A program made the translations under genes and the position numbers. A stretch of 64,000 nt of DNA, taken from positions 62,001-126,000 of the forward strand of contig NZ_FOWV01000005.1 of the NCBI RefSeq assembly GCF_900115545.1. Direction: 5' to 3'. Below the pieces are notes generated by a model, which worked only from the letters and a program-made list of their open reading frames with translations, did no database searches and was not told where the DNA came from. Shown in pieces: positions 9,405-17,279 of the stretch. Source of the stretch: Ralstonia sp. NFACC01 (lineage in GTDB: Bacteria; Pseudomonadota; Gammaproteobacteria; Burkholderiales; Burkholderiaceae). The stretch's first letter is position 1. Each line of letters starts with the position of its first letter.

Positions 9405-11024
9405 ATGTCCAAAGCCGCCATCGTTCGCGAACCCATTCTCGTCGTCGATGACGAAGCCGACCTGCGCGAGCTGCTGGAGATTTCCCTGCGCCGCATGGGG
9501 CACGACGTCGTGCTCGCCAGCGGGTTGGCAGAAGCGCGCGAGGCGCTCTCCCGCCAGCGCTTCGCACTCGTGCTGACCGACATGCGCCTGGGCGATGGCC
9601 TGGGCATTGAACTCGTGCGCCAGCTTTCTGCCACGGCAGATCGCACGCCTGTGGCCGTCATCACCGCTTATGGCAGCGCCGAGAACGCGGTCGAAGCGCT
9701 CAAGGCCGGTGCGTTCGATTACATCGCCAAGCCGCTCTCGCTGGACCAGTTGCGCAGCCTAGTACTCAACGCACTGGGGCGTCAGCAGCGCGATCCCGAT
9801 CCCGGTAATGCCGACCTGGCTGAACGCACCAACGACCTGCTGCCCGGCCATTCCGCGGCCATGCAGGAAGTGCGCCGTTCGCTGATGCGCCTGGCGCGCA
9901 GCATGGCGCCGGTGGTGATCAGCGGCGAATCCGGCAGCGGCAAGGAACGTGCGGCGCGTGCCGTGCATGCGCTGTCTGCGCGTGCATCGCGGCCGTTCGT
10001 GGCGGTCAACTGCGGTGCGATTCCCGAGAACCTGATGGAAGCCGAGTTTTTCGGCTACGTGAAAGGCGCTTTTACCGGCGCCGACAGCGATCGCCAGGGT
10101 TTCTTCCAGGCGGCCAATGGCGGCACGCTCATGCTTGATGAGGTGGCCGACCTGCCGCTCACGATGCAGGTGAAATTGCTGCGCGCGTTGCAGGAGCGCC
10201 GCGTGCGCAAGATCGGCGAGAGCCGCGAAGACCCGGTCGACGTGCGCGTCGTTTGCGCCAGCCACCAGAACCTTGCGCGGTTGGTGGCCGCTGGCCGTTT
10301 CCGCGAAGACTTGTTCTACCGCCTGAACGTGCTGGAGCTGCGCATGCCCACGCTGCGCGAGCGGGGCGAAGACGTGCCCGTGCTGGCCGGCGTGCTGCTC
10401 GAACAGCTCGCCAGCCGCTACGGCGATCCGCGCCCCAAACGCCTGACGCGTCCGGCACTGCAGCAACTGTGCGCGTACCCGTTCCCGGGCAACGTGCGCG
10501 AGCTGGAGAACCTGCTGGAACGCGCCTACGCCTTTGCGGAAGGCGAGTCGATCGACGTGGATGACCTTGGCGCGCTGGGCGCCGAGATCGAGCGCTCGCC
10601 GCTGTTCCACCGCACGCGCGAGGCGCAGGCTGCCGCAGCGGCCCATCACCCGATGTCGCCGCCGATGACGAGCTGGCCTGATGCCGTCTACATGCCGGCG
10701 GCCGTGCCTAGCCCCATGGGGATGCCGCAACCGATGGCGCAGCCCGAGCCGGCCCCCGTAGCGCAGCCGGCGGAGCCGTCGCTGCCGAGCGTGGCATTGC
10801 CGATCGATCTGCCGGCCTATCTGGAGTCGGTTGAGCGCAACGTGATCCTGGCCGCCCTGGACCAGACGGGCTTCAACCGCACAGCAGCGGCCAAGCTGCT
10901 CGGATTGTCGTTCCGCCAGTTGCGCTATCGCATGCAGCAACTTGGCATTCGTGACCCGCGGGACATTGAAGCGCCTGGCAGCGTGGGCGAACCTGCCGGA
11001 AATGGGCTGAACGGCGATGCCTGA
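9405..11024 (+). CDS. pilR: Sigma-54-dependent response regulator PilR
   Basis: PilR is the NtrC-class activator that, when phosphorylated by PilS, drives sigma-54 transcription of pilin genes. The receiver domain (1-120) has acidic residues D15/D16, phosphoacceptor D59 and K109. The AAA+ domain shows Walker A GESGSGKE (174-181), the sigma-54 contact loop GAFTGA (221-226) and Walker B LMLDEV (242-247). A Met/Pro/Ala-rich linker of about 60 residues precedes a Fis-type helix-turn-helix (NRTAAAKLLGLSFRQLRYRM). All catalytic features are intact. The last codons overlap the ampD start by eight bases. Confidence 0.95.
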   Translation: MSKAAIVREPILVVDDEADLRELLEISLRRMGHDVVLASGLAEAREALSRQRFALVLTDMRLGDGLGIELVRQLSATADRTPVAVITAYGSAENAVEALKAGAFDYIAKPLSLDQLRSLVLNALGRQQRDPDPGNADLAERTNDLLPGHSAAMQEVRRSLMRLARSMAPVVISGESGSGKERAARAVHALSARASRPFVAVNCGAIPENLMEAEFFGYVKGAFTGADSDRQGFFQAANGGTLMLDEVADLPLTMQVKLLRALQERRVRKIGESREDPVDVRVVCASHQNLARLVAAGRFREDLFYRLNVLELRMPTLRERGEDVPVLAGVLLEQLASRYGDPRPKRLTRPALQQLCAYPFPGNVRELENLLERAYAFAEGESIDVDDLGALGAEIERSPLFHRTREAQAAAAAHHPMSPPMTSWPDAVYMPAAVPSPMGMPQPMAQPEPAPVAQPAEPSLPSVALPIDLPAYLESVERNVILAALDQTGFNRTAAAKLLGLSFRQLRYRMQQLGIRDPRDIEAPGSVGEPAGNGLNGDA

Positions 11025-11613
11025 TCGGGTGCATATCGGTGTTGACGGATGGGTCGATGGCGCGCGCCGGCATCCGTCGCCGAATATCGACGCGCGGCCC
11101 GAAGGCATGCCGATCGACCTGATCGTGCTGCACAACATCAGCCTGCCGCCTGCGCAGACCGCCGCCGATTTCGGCACCGAGCATGTGCTCGACTTTTTCA
11201 CCAACACGCTCGACTGCGACGCGCATCCGTACTTCGATCAGTTGCGCGGCGTGCGTGTATCGGCGCATTTCTTCATCCGTCGTACAGGAGAGTGCGTGCA
11301 GTTCGCGCCGTGCGACGCGCGCGCGTGGCATGCCGGTGCGTCGGACTTTTTCGGCCGAACGCGCTGCAACGATTTCTCGATCGGCATCGAAATCGAGGGC
11401 ACCGACGATCTGCCCTTCACGCCCGAGCAGTACGCCGCCACGGCGTCGCTGGTGCGGGCGATCTGCGCGGCGTATCCCATTACGGCGATTGCCGGGCACT
11501 CGGACATTGCACCGGGCCGGAAGACCGATCCAGGGCCGCATTTCGACTGGGCGCACCTGCGGGCGCTCGGCGGGTTCAACGCGGCGTTGTTTCCGTATCA
11601 GCACGCGCTCTGA
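11017..11613 (+). CDS. ampD: 1,6-anhydro-N-acetylmuramyl-L-alanine amidase AmpD
   Basis: AmpD is a cytosolic zinc amidase that removes the stem peptide from anhydro-muropeptides during cell-wall recycling. Its loss derepresses ampC-type beta-lactamases where AmpR is present. Zinc ligands H39, H161 and D171 are in place, as are E125 (SIGIEIEG) and K169 (GRKTDPGPHFDW). The 198-residue length is normal. The ATG overlaps the end of pilR, so it is likely translated from the pilSR message. Cell-wall recycling is not obviously related to pilus control. Confidence 0.94.
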   Translation: MPDRVHIGVDGWVDGARRHPSPNIDARPEGMPIDLIVLHNISLPPAQTAADFGTEHVLDFFTNTLDCDAHPYFDQLRGVRVSAHFFIRRTGECVQFAPCDARAWHAGASDFFGRTRCNDFSIGIEIEGTDDLPFTPEQYAATASLVRAICAAYPITAIAGHSDIAPGRKTDPGPHFDWAHLRALGGFNAALFPYQHAL

Positions 11614-11645
11614 CGCGACAACCCCCTGACGTCTCACGGTCTGCA

Positions 11646-12068
11646 GCTCACGTGCGAGGGTAAAACCGTGGAGTGTCACCCTCCAAGACTCAGGCACGAG
11701 GGTGAAACTATGGAACGCCAATGTCCAGGCATCGCGCGCGAGCCTAAAACCGTGGAACGCCACAGTCCGAGGGTCGCGCACGAGGGTAAAACTGTCGATG
11801 TCTCCACTGTTTGAGGCTCACGCACGACAGTAAAACAGTGGAGCGTCACGGTCCGAGGCTCACGCGCGAGTGTGAAACCGTGGAGCGCGACCGTCCGAGG
11901 GTCATTTCGTCGATCAATCCGTGAACGATTCCCCTGTTTGAGGCTCGCGCATGACGGTCGAACCTCAGAACACGGCGGTCGGGGCCCCAGGGCGCGCAGA
12001 TAAAGGTCTCGAACGTCACGATGAGAGGCTCAAGCGTCGGGGGTGAAACCGTGGCGTTCGACCCTTCA
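11646..12068. repeat. Degenerate 42-bp tandem repeat array
   Basis: At least eight diverged copies follow one another. Unit boundaries are visible at 11687, 11729, 11771, 11815, 11857, 11899 and 11942, and a further copy lies at 12027-12068. Most units are exactly 42 bases; two are 44 and 43. A typical core reads gctcacgcgcgag, then taaaaccgtggagcg. On the minus strand two successive 42-base units (11815-11898) read as 14-residue repeats such as RTVALHGFTLARE. The 44- and 43-base units break the frame. The array fills most of the 568-base gap between ampD and the phospholipase gene; no gene is supported there. Confidence 0.85.
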
Positions 12069-12111
12069 ACGCCGGCACGCCGCAAGTCACTCCCTGCGGA
12101 CGACGAAACGC

Positions 12112-12145
12112 AAGCGGGCAGCCTCCTTTCGAAGGCCGCCCGCGT
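12112..12145. terminator. Hairpin downstream of the phospholipase gene
   Basis: The arms gcgggc (12114-12119) and gcccgc (12138-12143) pair, with further inner pairing of four bases. A four-T run follows on the plus strand and a weak T-rich tract on the minus strand. It probably ends the leftward phospholipase operon, and possibly transcripts coming from ampD. Confidence 0.45.
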
Positions 12146-12181
12146 TTTCCCCTGTCGATCTTTCTACTTCAGCGCGCTGCC

Positions 12182-14341
12182 TCAGGTCCCCATCGCCGGG
12201 TCGGACACGCCGTCCTTGCCCGTTTCCATGCGACCGGCAAAGCGCCGCGTGAAGCCGCCTTGCGGCACCGTCACCGTAAAGTCGTACCAGTTGCCCTGGC
12301 GCGCGATCGGCCAGTGCTGGTCGAGCTGCTTGCCGGCCGGGATGTCGAACGTCCACGGGCCGTCGGTGCGGTAGGCGTTGGGTTTGACGGTGAAGGTGCA
12401 GCCGGCGGTGCCGGTGTTCATCATCGTGACGTAGACCTCGGCGTTGGCCAGGTCGTAGCACACGCGGATTTCCGGCGCGCTCGAACCCGCTGCCGACACG
12501 GCACTTACATCGCCCGAGAACGCGCGGTGGAAGCCGTTGGGGCCGAGCACCCACAGGTCGTACTTACCCTTGTCGGCGGTGAACACGTCCCACGCATCGT
12601 CGAGCATCTTGCCGGGCTCGACCGCATAGCGGCGCGGCACGCGGTCCAGATGCAGGCGGTCGTACACGTGGAAGACGGCGGCGGCCGTGCCGGTGTTGCT
12701 GAAGATCAGGCGCAGCGCGCGGTTGGTGGCGTCTTCGCGCGCGCTGACGTGCAGCTCGTACGGCAGCGCGCGCGAGGGGCGGGTGCCGGTGGCTTGTGTC
12801 GGCATCTGCTGCGCCGTAACGGAGGGCAGGGGCACCTGCGGCTTCAATCCTTGCGCGGTGCGGATGGAGTCGGCCGTTGCCTTGTCGCGGCTGGGCAGCG
12901 TCGGCAGCGTCTCGTTGTTCGGGTTGACGAAGTTGAAGGCGCTGGTCAGGTCGCCCAGCACCGCGCGACGGTATGCACTGATGTTCGGCTCCTTGACGTT
13001 GAAGCGCAGCTCCAGGAAGCGCAGCACCGAGGTGTGGTCGAACGCCTGCGAGTTGACCCAGCCGCCGCGGCTCCACGGCGAAACGATGTACATCGGCACG
13101 CGCGGGCCGGGGCCATAGGGGTGTTGGTCCGTGTGGTATTCGCCGGCCGTGCTGACCGTCGATTTGCCGGCCAGCACGCCGTTGTCATAGGCGGGGGCTG
13201 CGGGCGGCGGCGCGTGGTCGAAGAAGCCGTCGTTTTCATCGAAGTTGATGAACAGCACGGTCTTGCTCCACACGGCCGGGTTGGCGGTGAGTGCGTTGAG
13301 CACTTCCTGCGTGTACCACGCGCCCTGCACGGGGCTCGACGGACCGGGGTGCTCGGAATACGTGGCCGGTGCCACGATCCACGACACCTGCGGCAGAAGG
13401 CCCGCGGCGATGTCGTCCTTCAGCGCTTGCAGGAATCCGCCGTCGGGCATGGTGTTGCCGACACCTTTGATGAGCGGGCTGACGGTCTCGTCGGCCGGTG
13501 TGTACGGCGGGAACGGGCTGCCGTCGGCCAGGTTGCCGCGCGCGGCGTTGGCGTCGCGGTACGCCTTGAAGCCGGCGAGCGGGTTGTCGGTGAAGTTGTC
13601 CGGCATGTTCTGGTAGACCTTCCACGACACGCCGGCCGTTTGCAGGCGCTCGGGGTAGGTCGTCCAGTTGTACGTGACGCCGGCGTCGAGGTGGTCGCCG
13701 CTGTTGTCGATGACCGGGCCGCCCGCAGCGCCGGTCGGGTCGTTCGTGCCCGTCCAGTGGAACAGGCGGTTGGTGTTGGTGCCGCCGTGGAACGAGCAGT
13801 GGTACGCATCGCACAGCGTGAAGGCGTTGGCCAGCGCGAACTGGAAGTCCAGCTCGGCCTGCTTGTAGTAGCCCATCGACTGCGTCTGCTTGTAGGTCGG
13901 CCACTTGCTCATGCGGCCGAGGTCCCATGCGTTTTGAGCATCGGGGTAGCTGTGCGGCGTGCCCGAGACGCGCTGCGCGTTGCCGGCGCTGCTGTCGAGG
14001 TAATACGGCAGCACGGTGCGGCTCGGCCCGCTGCTGGGCACGTAGGTCTGCTGCCAGACGTTCAGCCCGCCGGCCAGGGGGATGGGGAAGCGGTCGCCGA
14101 AGCCGCGCACACCTTGCAGCGTGCCGAAGTAGTTGTCGAACGAGCGGTTCTCCTGCATCAGGATCACCACGTGTTCAACGTCACGCATCGTGCCGGTGGC
14201 GTTGTTGGCGGGAATCGCCAGCGCACGGCGGATCGACGGCGGGAAGGCGGCGAGCGCAGCGGCGGAAATCGCGCCCGTGCTGGCCATCTTGAGGAAGTTG
14301 CGGCGGCTGCCGTTGTTGGCGTGGTTCGTGTCGGAAGTCAT
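12182..14341 (-). CDS. plcN: Tat-exported phospholipase C, phosphocholine-specific type
   Basis: This is a 719-residue member of the phosphoesterase (AcpA/PLC) family that hydrolyses phospholipid head groups outside the cytoplasm. A twin-arginine signal SRRNFLKMA (residues 12-20) precedes a hydrophobic segment ending near residue 42. The catalytic domain starts with VEHVVILMQENRSFDNYFGT (two acidic/amide metal-site residues, E and N). Two C-terminal DUF756-type beta-sandwich repeats follow from about residue 520, the usual layout of non-haemolytic PLC. It is the last gene of a leftward operon behind two lipoprotein genes. The exact head-group preference is inferred, not shown. Confidence 0.9.
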   Translation of the reverse strand: MTSDTNHANNGSRRNFLKMASTGAISAAALAAFPPSIRRALAIPANNATGTMRDVEHVVILMQENRSFDNYFGTLQGVRGFGDRFPIPLAGGLNVWQQTYVPSSGPSRTVLPYYLDSSAGNAQRVSGTPHSYPDAQNAWDLGRMSKWPTYKQTQSMGYYKQAELDFQFALANAFTLCDAYHCSFHGGTNTNRLFHWTGTNDPTGAAGGPVIDNSGDHLDAGVTYNWTTYPERLQTAGVSWKVYQNMPDNFTDNPLAGFKAYRDANAARGNLADGSPFPPYTPADETVSPLIKGVGNTMPDGGFLQALKDDIAAGLLPQVSWIVAPATYSEHPGPSSPVQGAWYTQEVLNALTANPAVWSKTVLFINFDENDGFFDHAPPPAAPAYDNGVLAGKSTVSTAGEYHTDQHPYGPGPRVPMYIVSPWSRGGWVNSQAFDHTSVLRFLELRFNVKEPNISAYRRAVLGDLTSAFNFVNPNNETLPTLPSRDKATADSIRTAQGLKPQVPLPSVTAQQMPTQATGTRPSRALPYELHVSAREDATNRALRLIFSNTGTAAAVFHVYDRLHLDRVPRRYAVEPGKMLDDAWDVFTADKGKYDLWVLGPNGFHRAFSGDVSAVSAAGSSAPEIRVCYDLANAEVYVTMMNTGTAGCTFTVKPNAYRTDGPWTFDIPAGKQLDQHWPIARQGNWYDFTVTVPQGGFTRRFAGRMETGKDGVSDPAMGT

Positions 14342-14377
14342 GTCGGTCTCAAACGCAAGTCGATGGGAAGCCGCGCG

Positions 14378-14572
14378 TTACGGAGCGCAGTGCAGGGTCG
14401 GCTTGTTGGCCGGCGGCTGGCCGGGTTGATCGGGCTGGGCGGCGCCGGGGCCCGTGCTCGGCGTGCCGTCGTTCGAATCGCCGCCGCAGGCCGACAACGA
14501 CAAGGTGGCGGCGCACAGCAGCACGGCGGCCAGCCAGTGCGGCCGCGCGAGAGGGTTGATGAAAGGCTTCAT
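14378..14572 (-). CDS. Small predicted lipoprotein in the phospholipase operon
   Basis: This 64-residue ORF begins MKPFINPLARPHW, has one hydrophobic helix, and carries a lipobox LSLSAC with the lipidated cysteine at C29. The mature part is a short Gly/Pro/Gln-rich stretch ending in a second cysteine (TLHCAP). The ATG follows gagaccgctc as a weak ribosome site. Gaps to its neighbours are 30 and 36 bases, which supports operon membership. No family was recognised. It could be a small outer-membrane accessory of the exported phospholipase, but that is only inference from position. Confidence 0.65.
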   Translation of the reverse strand: MKPFINPLARPHWLAAVLLCAATLSLSACGGDSNDGTPSTGPGAAQPDQPGQPPANKPTLHCAP

Positions 14573-14602
14573 GAGCGGTCTCGTTTGGGTTGGGGGAGGG
14601 GA

Positions 14603-16633
14603 TCAGGGGTTCAGCGTCGACAGCGGCTGGTGCGAGCCGTTGATCGTCTTGAGTTCGTCCAGCGTCAGCCGGCGCGTCCACATGGCGAGGTCGTCGTAGG
14701 CCATCACGCCCTTGAGCGAGCCCGGGTTGTTGGGCACGTAGTTGTGCGTGGCGTCGTCGTTCAGGCCCCAGACCTTGGTGGCCAGGCCATTGAGCTTGGT
14801 GACGTCGGTATTGGCGATGGCCTTGTCTTCCACCTTCTGCACGCCGAGCACCGGGTCGAGGATGTAAGCGCTGAAGCGCTTGGCCTGCGTGTCGACCGAT
14901 AGGGCGAGATACGCCCACTGGTTGGCGCTGAACTTCATGCCCTGGATGTCGTCGCGCTTGCCGCCGCTGCCGAGGTTGAAGCGCACTTCGCAGCCGCCCC
15001 ACAATCCGATGGCGATGCCCGCATTGGAGCCGGAGTAGTAGTCCTTGTTGGCGAGGATTGGCTCGCCGGTGCCGTTGCCCTGCGTGCAATCCGACTTGAC
15101 CCAGAAGCCAATCGTGAACTGCGGGCTCTGCGCGATGTCGGCGCCGTTCTGCGTGAGCTTGTAGGCGTCGATGCGCGAATCGACCGAAAGCGCCGTGCCG
15201 CCGAACGGGTCGGCCGTGGCCGAGCCACCGTCGATGCCTGCCACCCACGGGCCGATCGTCGAACTGGCTTTGCGGTCGGAGGGCGGCAGCGGATCGAAGC
15301 TGTAATACGTGGCCAGGCCGTTGGTGAGCGACGTCGCCAGCGGCGTCGGCGCAACGTAGGCGATCTGCGCAAGCATCGACACCGGCACGTTGTTGCGCAC
15401 CAGCGTGTAGTTGATGCGGTAGATGCCGCTTGCGGTGGCGATGTTGCTGTCGGTGTACTGCGTGGCCGTGGCGGGCAGTGTGGCGACCTGCTTGCCGTCG
15501 CGCAGCACGGTGATGGGGCCGCTCGCTGCTGTCGGGTTTTGCCAGTTCAGCACCAGCGATGCGCTGTACGCGCCCACAGTGCTCTGGACGTTGCGCACGC
15601 CGATCGCGTTGGCGGTGAGCGCCGCGCCATCCAACTTGTGGGCGGTAGCCGGCACGGCGGCGTTCAATTGCGCCAGCACGGTCGGCACGATGTCAGCCTC
15701 GCTCGGCAGGGCCGCCAGCGTGGCTTCCGACGTGGGCGCGGCCATGCCGTTCTTGCCGAGCACCGGATTGACGCTCTTGTTCAGCGCGATGAACGCGGTG
15801 CGGTTTTCCAGCGTCGGCGCCGACGTGGTGGCGCCTGTGGCGTCCAGGCCGTGGCTGGTGGTGACGACAACGAGCCAGTCTTCGTTCGGGTTGGCGGTGC
15901 GGCGCTGGGCGATGGCGGCTTGCAACGTGCCCAGCGCCTGATCGACGTTGGCCAGCGCAGCCGCGTACGCATCGCTTTGCAGGCCCGAGGCCAGCGCGGC
16001 GGCTGCCGGCGCCGTGTATTGCGCGAAGACGACGTCGTAACCCGACTGCACCAGCTTCACGCTGTTCTGCGTCACGCAGGTGTCCACCTGGGCGCAATCG
16101 ACGAGCGTGTCGAGATTGCCGGCTTGCTGATCCGCCTTGAGCAGCGCGGGCAGCGTGGCCGAGCTGACGGCGGCGCCGAGCCGTTGCGTGGTGCCGGCCG
16201 CCTTGGCTGCGCTGCGCGCATAGCTGAAGACACTCGGGGCGGCCAAGGTGGTGACGGTGTCATCCGTCACGCTGTGGCGGTTCTGCCAAGTGCCGGTCAG
16301 CACGGTGGCCCAGCTTGGCGTGTCCAGCGGCGGCTGGGCGGTGGTGGTGCCCAGCGTGCCGCCCGTCGAAGCCGGCATCACCGCCAGGGCGCCCAGGTTC
16401 GGCAGGCTGCGCTGCAGGAGCGCGCTCTGCACCTGCGCATAGGTGGCACCGTCTACGCCGACCACCAGCACTTTCTTGCTGGCGCTGGTGGTGGGCGCGT
16501 CCGTGCTGCCCTGGTTGGCGATGGGGCTGCTGTCGCTACCGCCGCATGCGGTCAATGCGGTCGCCAGCGTCGTGGCGACGGTGGTGCTCAGCGCGGCCGT
16601 CAGCAGGCGGCGCGCGGGGTGATTCCAAGCCAT
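14603..16633 (-). CDS. Lipoprotein with alkaline-phosphatase-superfamily phosphodiesterase and LamG-like domains
   Basis: The 676-residue protein has a lipobox TALTAC (C30), so it is likely tethered to a membrane on the periplasmic or surface side. Residues 54-320 resemble the type I phosphodiesterase/nucleotide pyrophosphatase fold: VLVVGVDGATY (metal aspartate D61), then LDTPSWATVLTG with nucleophile candidate T105, and a later VVVTTSHGLDATG. A middle beta-rich segment is followed by a concanavalin/LamG-like domain (about 440-660) with GLATYYSFD and FTIGFWVKSD. Fusion of a phosphoesterase to a carbohydrate-binding type fold is unusual. It is the first gene of the phospholipase operon; the substrate is unknown. 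Confidence 0.8.
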   Translation of the reverse strand: MAWNHPARRLLTAALSTTVATTLATALTACGGSDSSPIANQGSTDAPTTSASKKVLVVGVDGATYAQVQSALLQRSLPNLGALAVMPASTGGTLGTTTAQPPLDTPSWATVLTGTWQNRHSVTDDTVTTLAAPSVFSYARSAAKAAGTTQRLGAAVSSATLPALLKADQQAGNLDTLVDCAQVDTCVTQNSVKLVQSGYDVVFAQYTAPAAAALASGLQSDAYAAALANVDQALGTLQAAIAQRRTANPNEDWLVVVTTSHGLDATGATTSAPTLENRTAFIALNKSVNPVLGKNGMAAPTSEATLAALPSEADIVPTVLAQLNAAVPATAHKLDGAALTANAIGVRNVQSTVGAYSASLVLNWQNPTAASGPITVLRDGKQVATLPATATQYTDSNIATASGIYRINYTLVRNNVPVSMLAQIAYVAPTPLATSLTNGLATYYSFDPLPPSDRKASSTIGPWVAGIDGGSATADPFGGTALSVDSRIDAYKLTQNGADIAQSPQFTIGFWVKSDCTQGNGTGEPILANKDYYSGSNAGIAIGLWGGCEVRFNLGSGGKRDDIQGMKFSANQWAYLALSVDTQAKRFSAYILDPVLGVQKVEDKAIANTDVTKLNGLATKVWGLNDDATHNYVPNNPGSLKGVMAYDDLAMWTRRLTLDELKTINGSHQPLSTLNP

Positions 16634-16729
16634 GTCGATTTCCTCGGTCGTTGTACGCAGCGATGTGTTGCCGCTGTGATTGCGCTCCCTGCAATGCGAC
16701 CGAAGCGTAGGGTGGGGGCCTGTCGCTCA

Positions 16730-16747
16730 AGTGACAGCCGCGGCAAG
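16730..16747. promoter_or_regulatory. Inverted repeat upstream of the phosphodiesterase operon
   Basis: The sequence CTGTCGCTCAAGTGACAG is an 18-base near-palindrome (CTGTC-x-CT / AG-x-GACAG), about 97 bases before the start of the leftward operon. The CTGTCAC half resembles one arm of a Pho box, but the expected direct-repeat second arm is not present. A regulator site is plausible; its identity is unknown. Confidence 0.35.
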
Positions 16748-16809
16748 AATGCTGATGCCGCTATTCGGATTTCTTGAGCGGGTGGAATGTCGAAAAAGGC
16801 CCCGGGGGC

Positions 16810-16853
16810 GGTAGGCGTGCACCGGTGCAGTGCACCGCACACATGCCCCTACC
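16810..16853. repeat. Imperfect long hairpin with a perfect core palindrome
   Basis: The core GGTGCAGTGCACC (16824-16836) is a perfect 6-base inverted repeat around one base. It is flanked by further complementary blocks: ggtagg on the left and cctacc on the right. It lies in the 646-base divergent gap between the phosphodiesterase operon and nrdA. It could be an operator or a structured RNA element; no function can be assigned. Confidence 0.4.
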
Positions 16854-17029
16854 GTGGATGAGGTGACGTCTATTGAACTTGCGGCGTCGATAGAAAGAAT
16901 TATTCTGAAGAGACGGTCATTGCGACGCCGCACGTCAGTCCCGCCGACCCTTTGTGCAGACTGGCGTAGCGGGTTTGCGGCACCGCATTTGCGGGTGAAA
17001 AATAGCCCTCTGCCCCCACCTGTCAAGTC

Positions 17030-17093
17030 TAGGCAAATTCGATTGGGCCACTATACTTAGCGTCAATCCCGGAGTTGGACACTAGATGTAGTG
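17030..17093 (+). promoter_or_regulatory. nrdA promoter with twin NrdR boxes
   Basis: Two NrdR-type boxes are present, CACTATACTTAGCG (17049-17062) and CACTAGATGTAGTG (17080-17093). Their starts are exactly 31 bases apart, the three-helical-turn spacing known for NrdR operators. A sigma-70-like promoter fits here: -35 TAGGCA (17030-17035), a 16-base spacer, and -10 TATACT (17052-17057). Box 1 covers the -10 element and box 2 lies just past the expected start. NrdR bound with dATP would thus block nrdAB transcription. The leader to the ATG is then about 215 bases. No other gene is seen in 16634-17279. Confidence 0.8.
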
Positions 17094-17279
17094 GTCGCTT
17101 TCCGGGATTCTTATTTCAGCGCCACGCGGGGGCGGGCGTACGGCAGGTCGAGCCGGCGCTTGGGGGCTGAGGAAAGGCAGGGGTCTTTTCCGTCTCATTT
17201 CTCCGCGTAGCGCAAGGATTCGCCCAGGGTGCTTCACCCCCGGCGCGCCAATAAAACGAACGGTTCAACAGGAGTCCAC

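Noticed and set aside
11646-12068. CRISPR array
   Set aside because: Units are contiguous and diverged along their whole length, with no alternation of constant repeats and unique spacers, and no cas gene is nearby.
12260-14902. Very long plus-strand ORF (880 residues) antisense to the phospholipase gene
   Set aside because: It lies opposite a well-supported enzyme gene, the product is Val/Arg/Gly/His-rich with no family features, and such shadows are expected in GC-rich DNA.
16728-16750. Pho box before the phosphodiesterase operon
   Set aside because: Only one arm resembles CTGTCAT and the second arm is inverted, unlike the direct repeats of PhoB sites.
17100-17270. Cobalamin riboswitch in the nrdA leader
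   Set aside because: A gccacgcggg stretch recalls the B12 box, but the remaining conserved elements of the riboswitch could not be traced.
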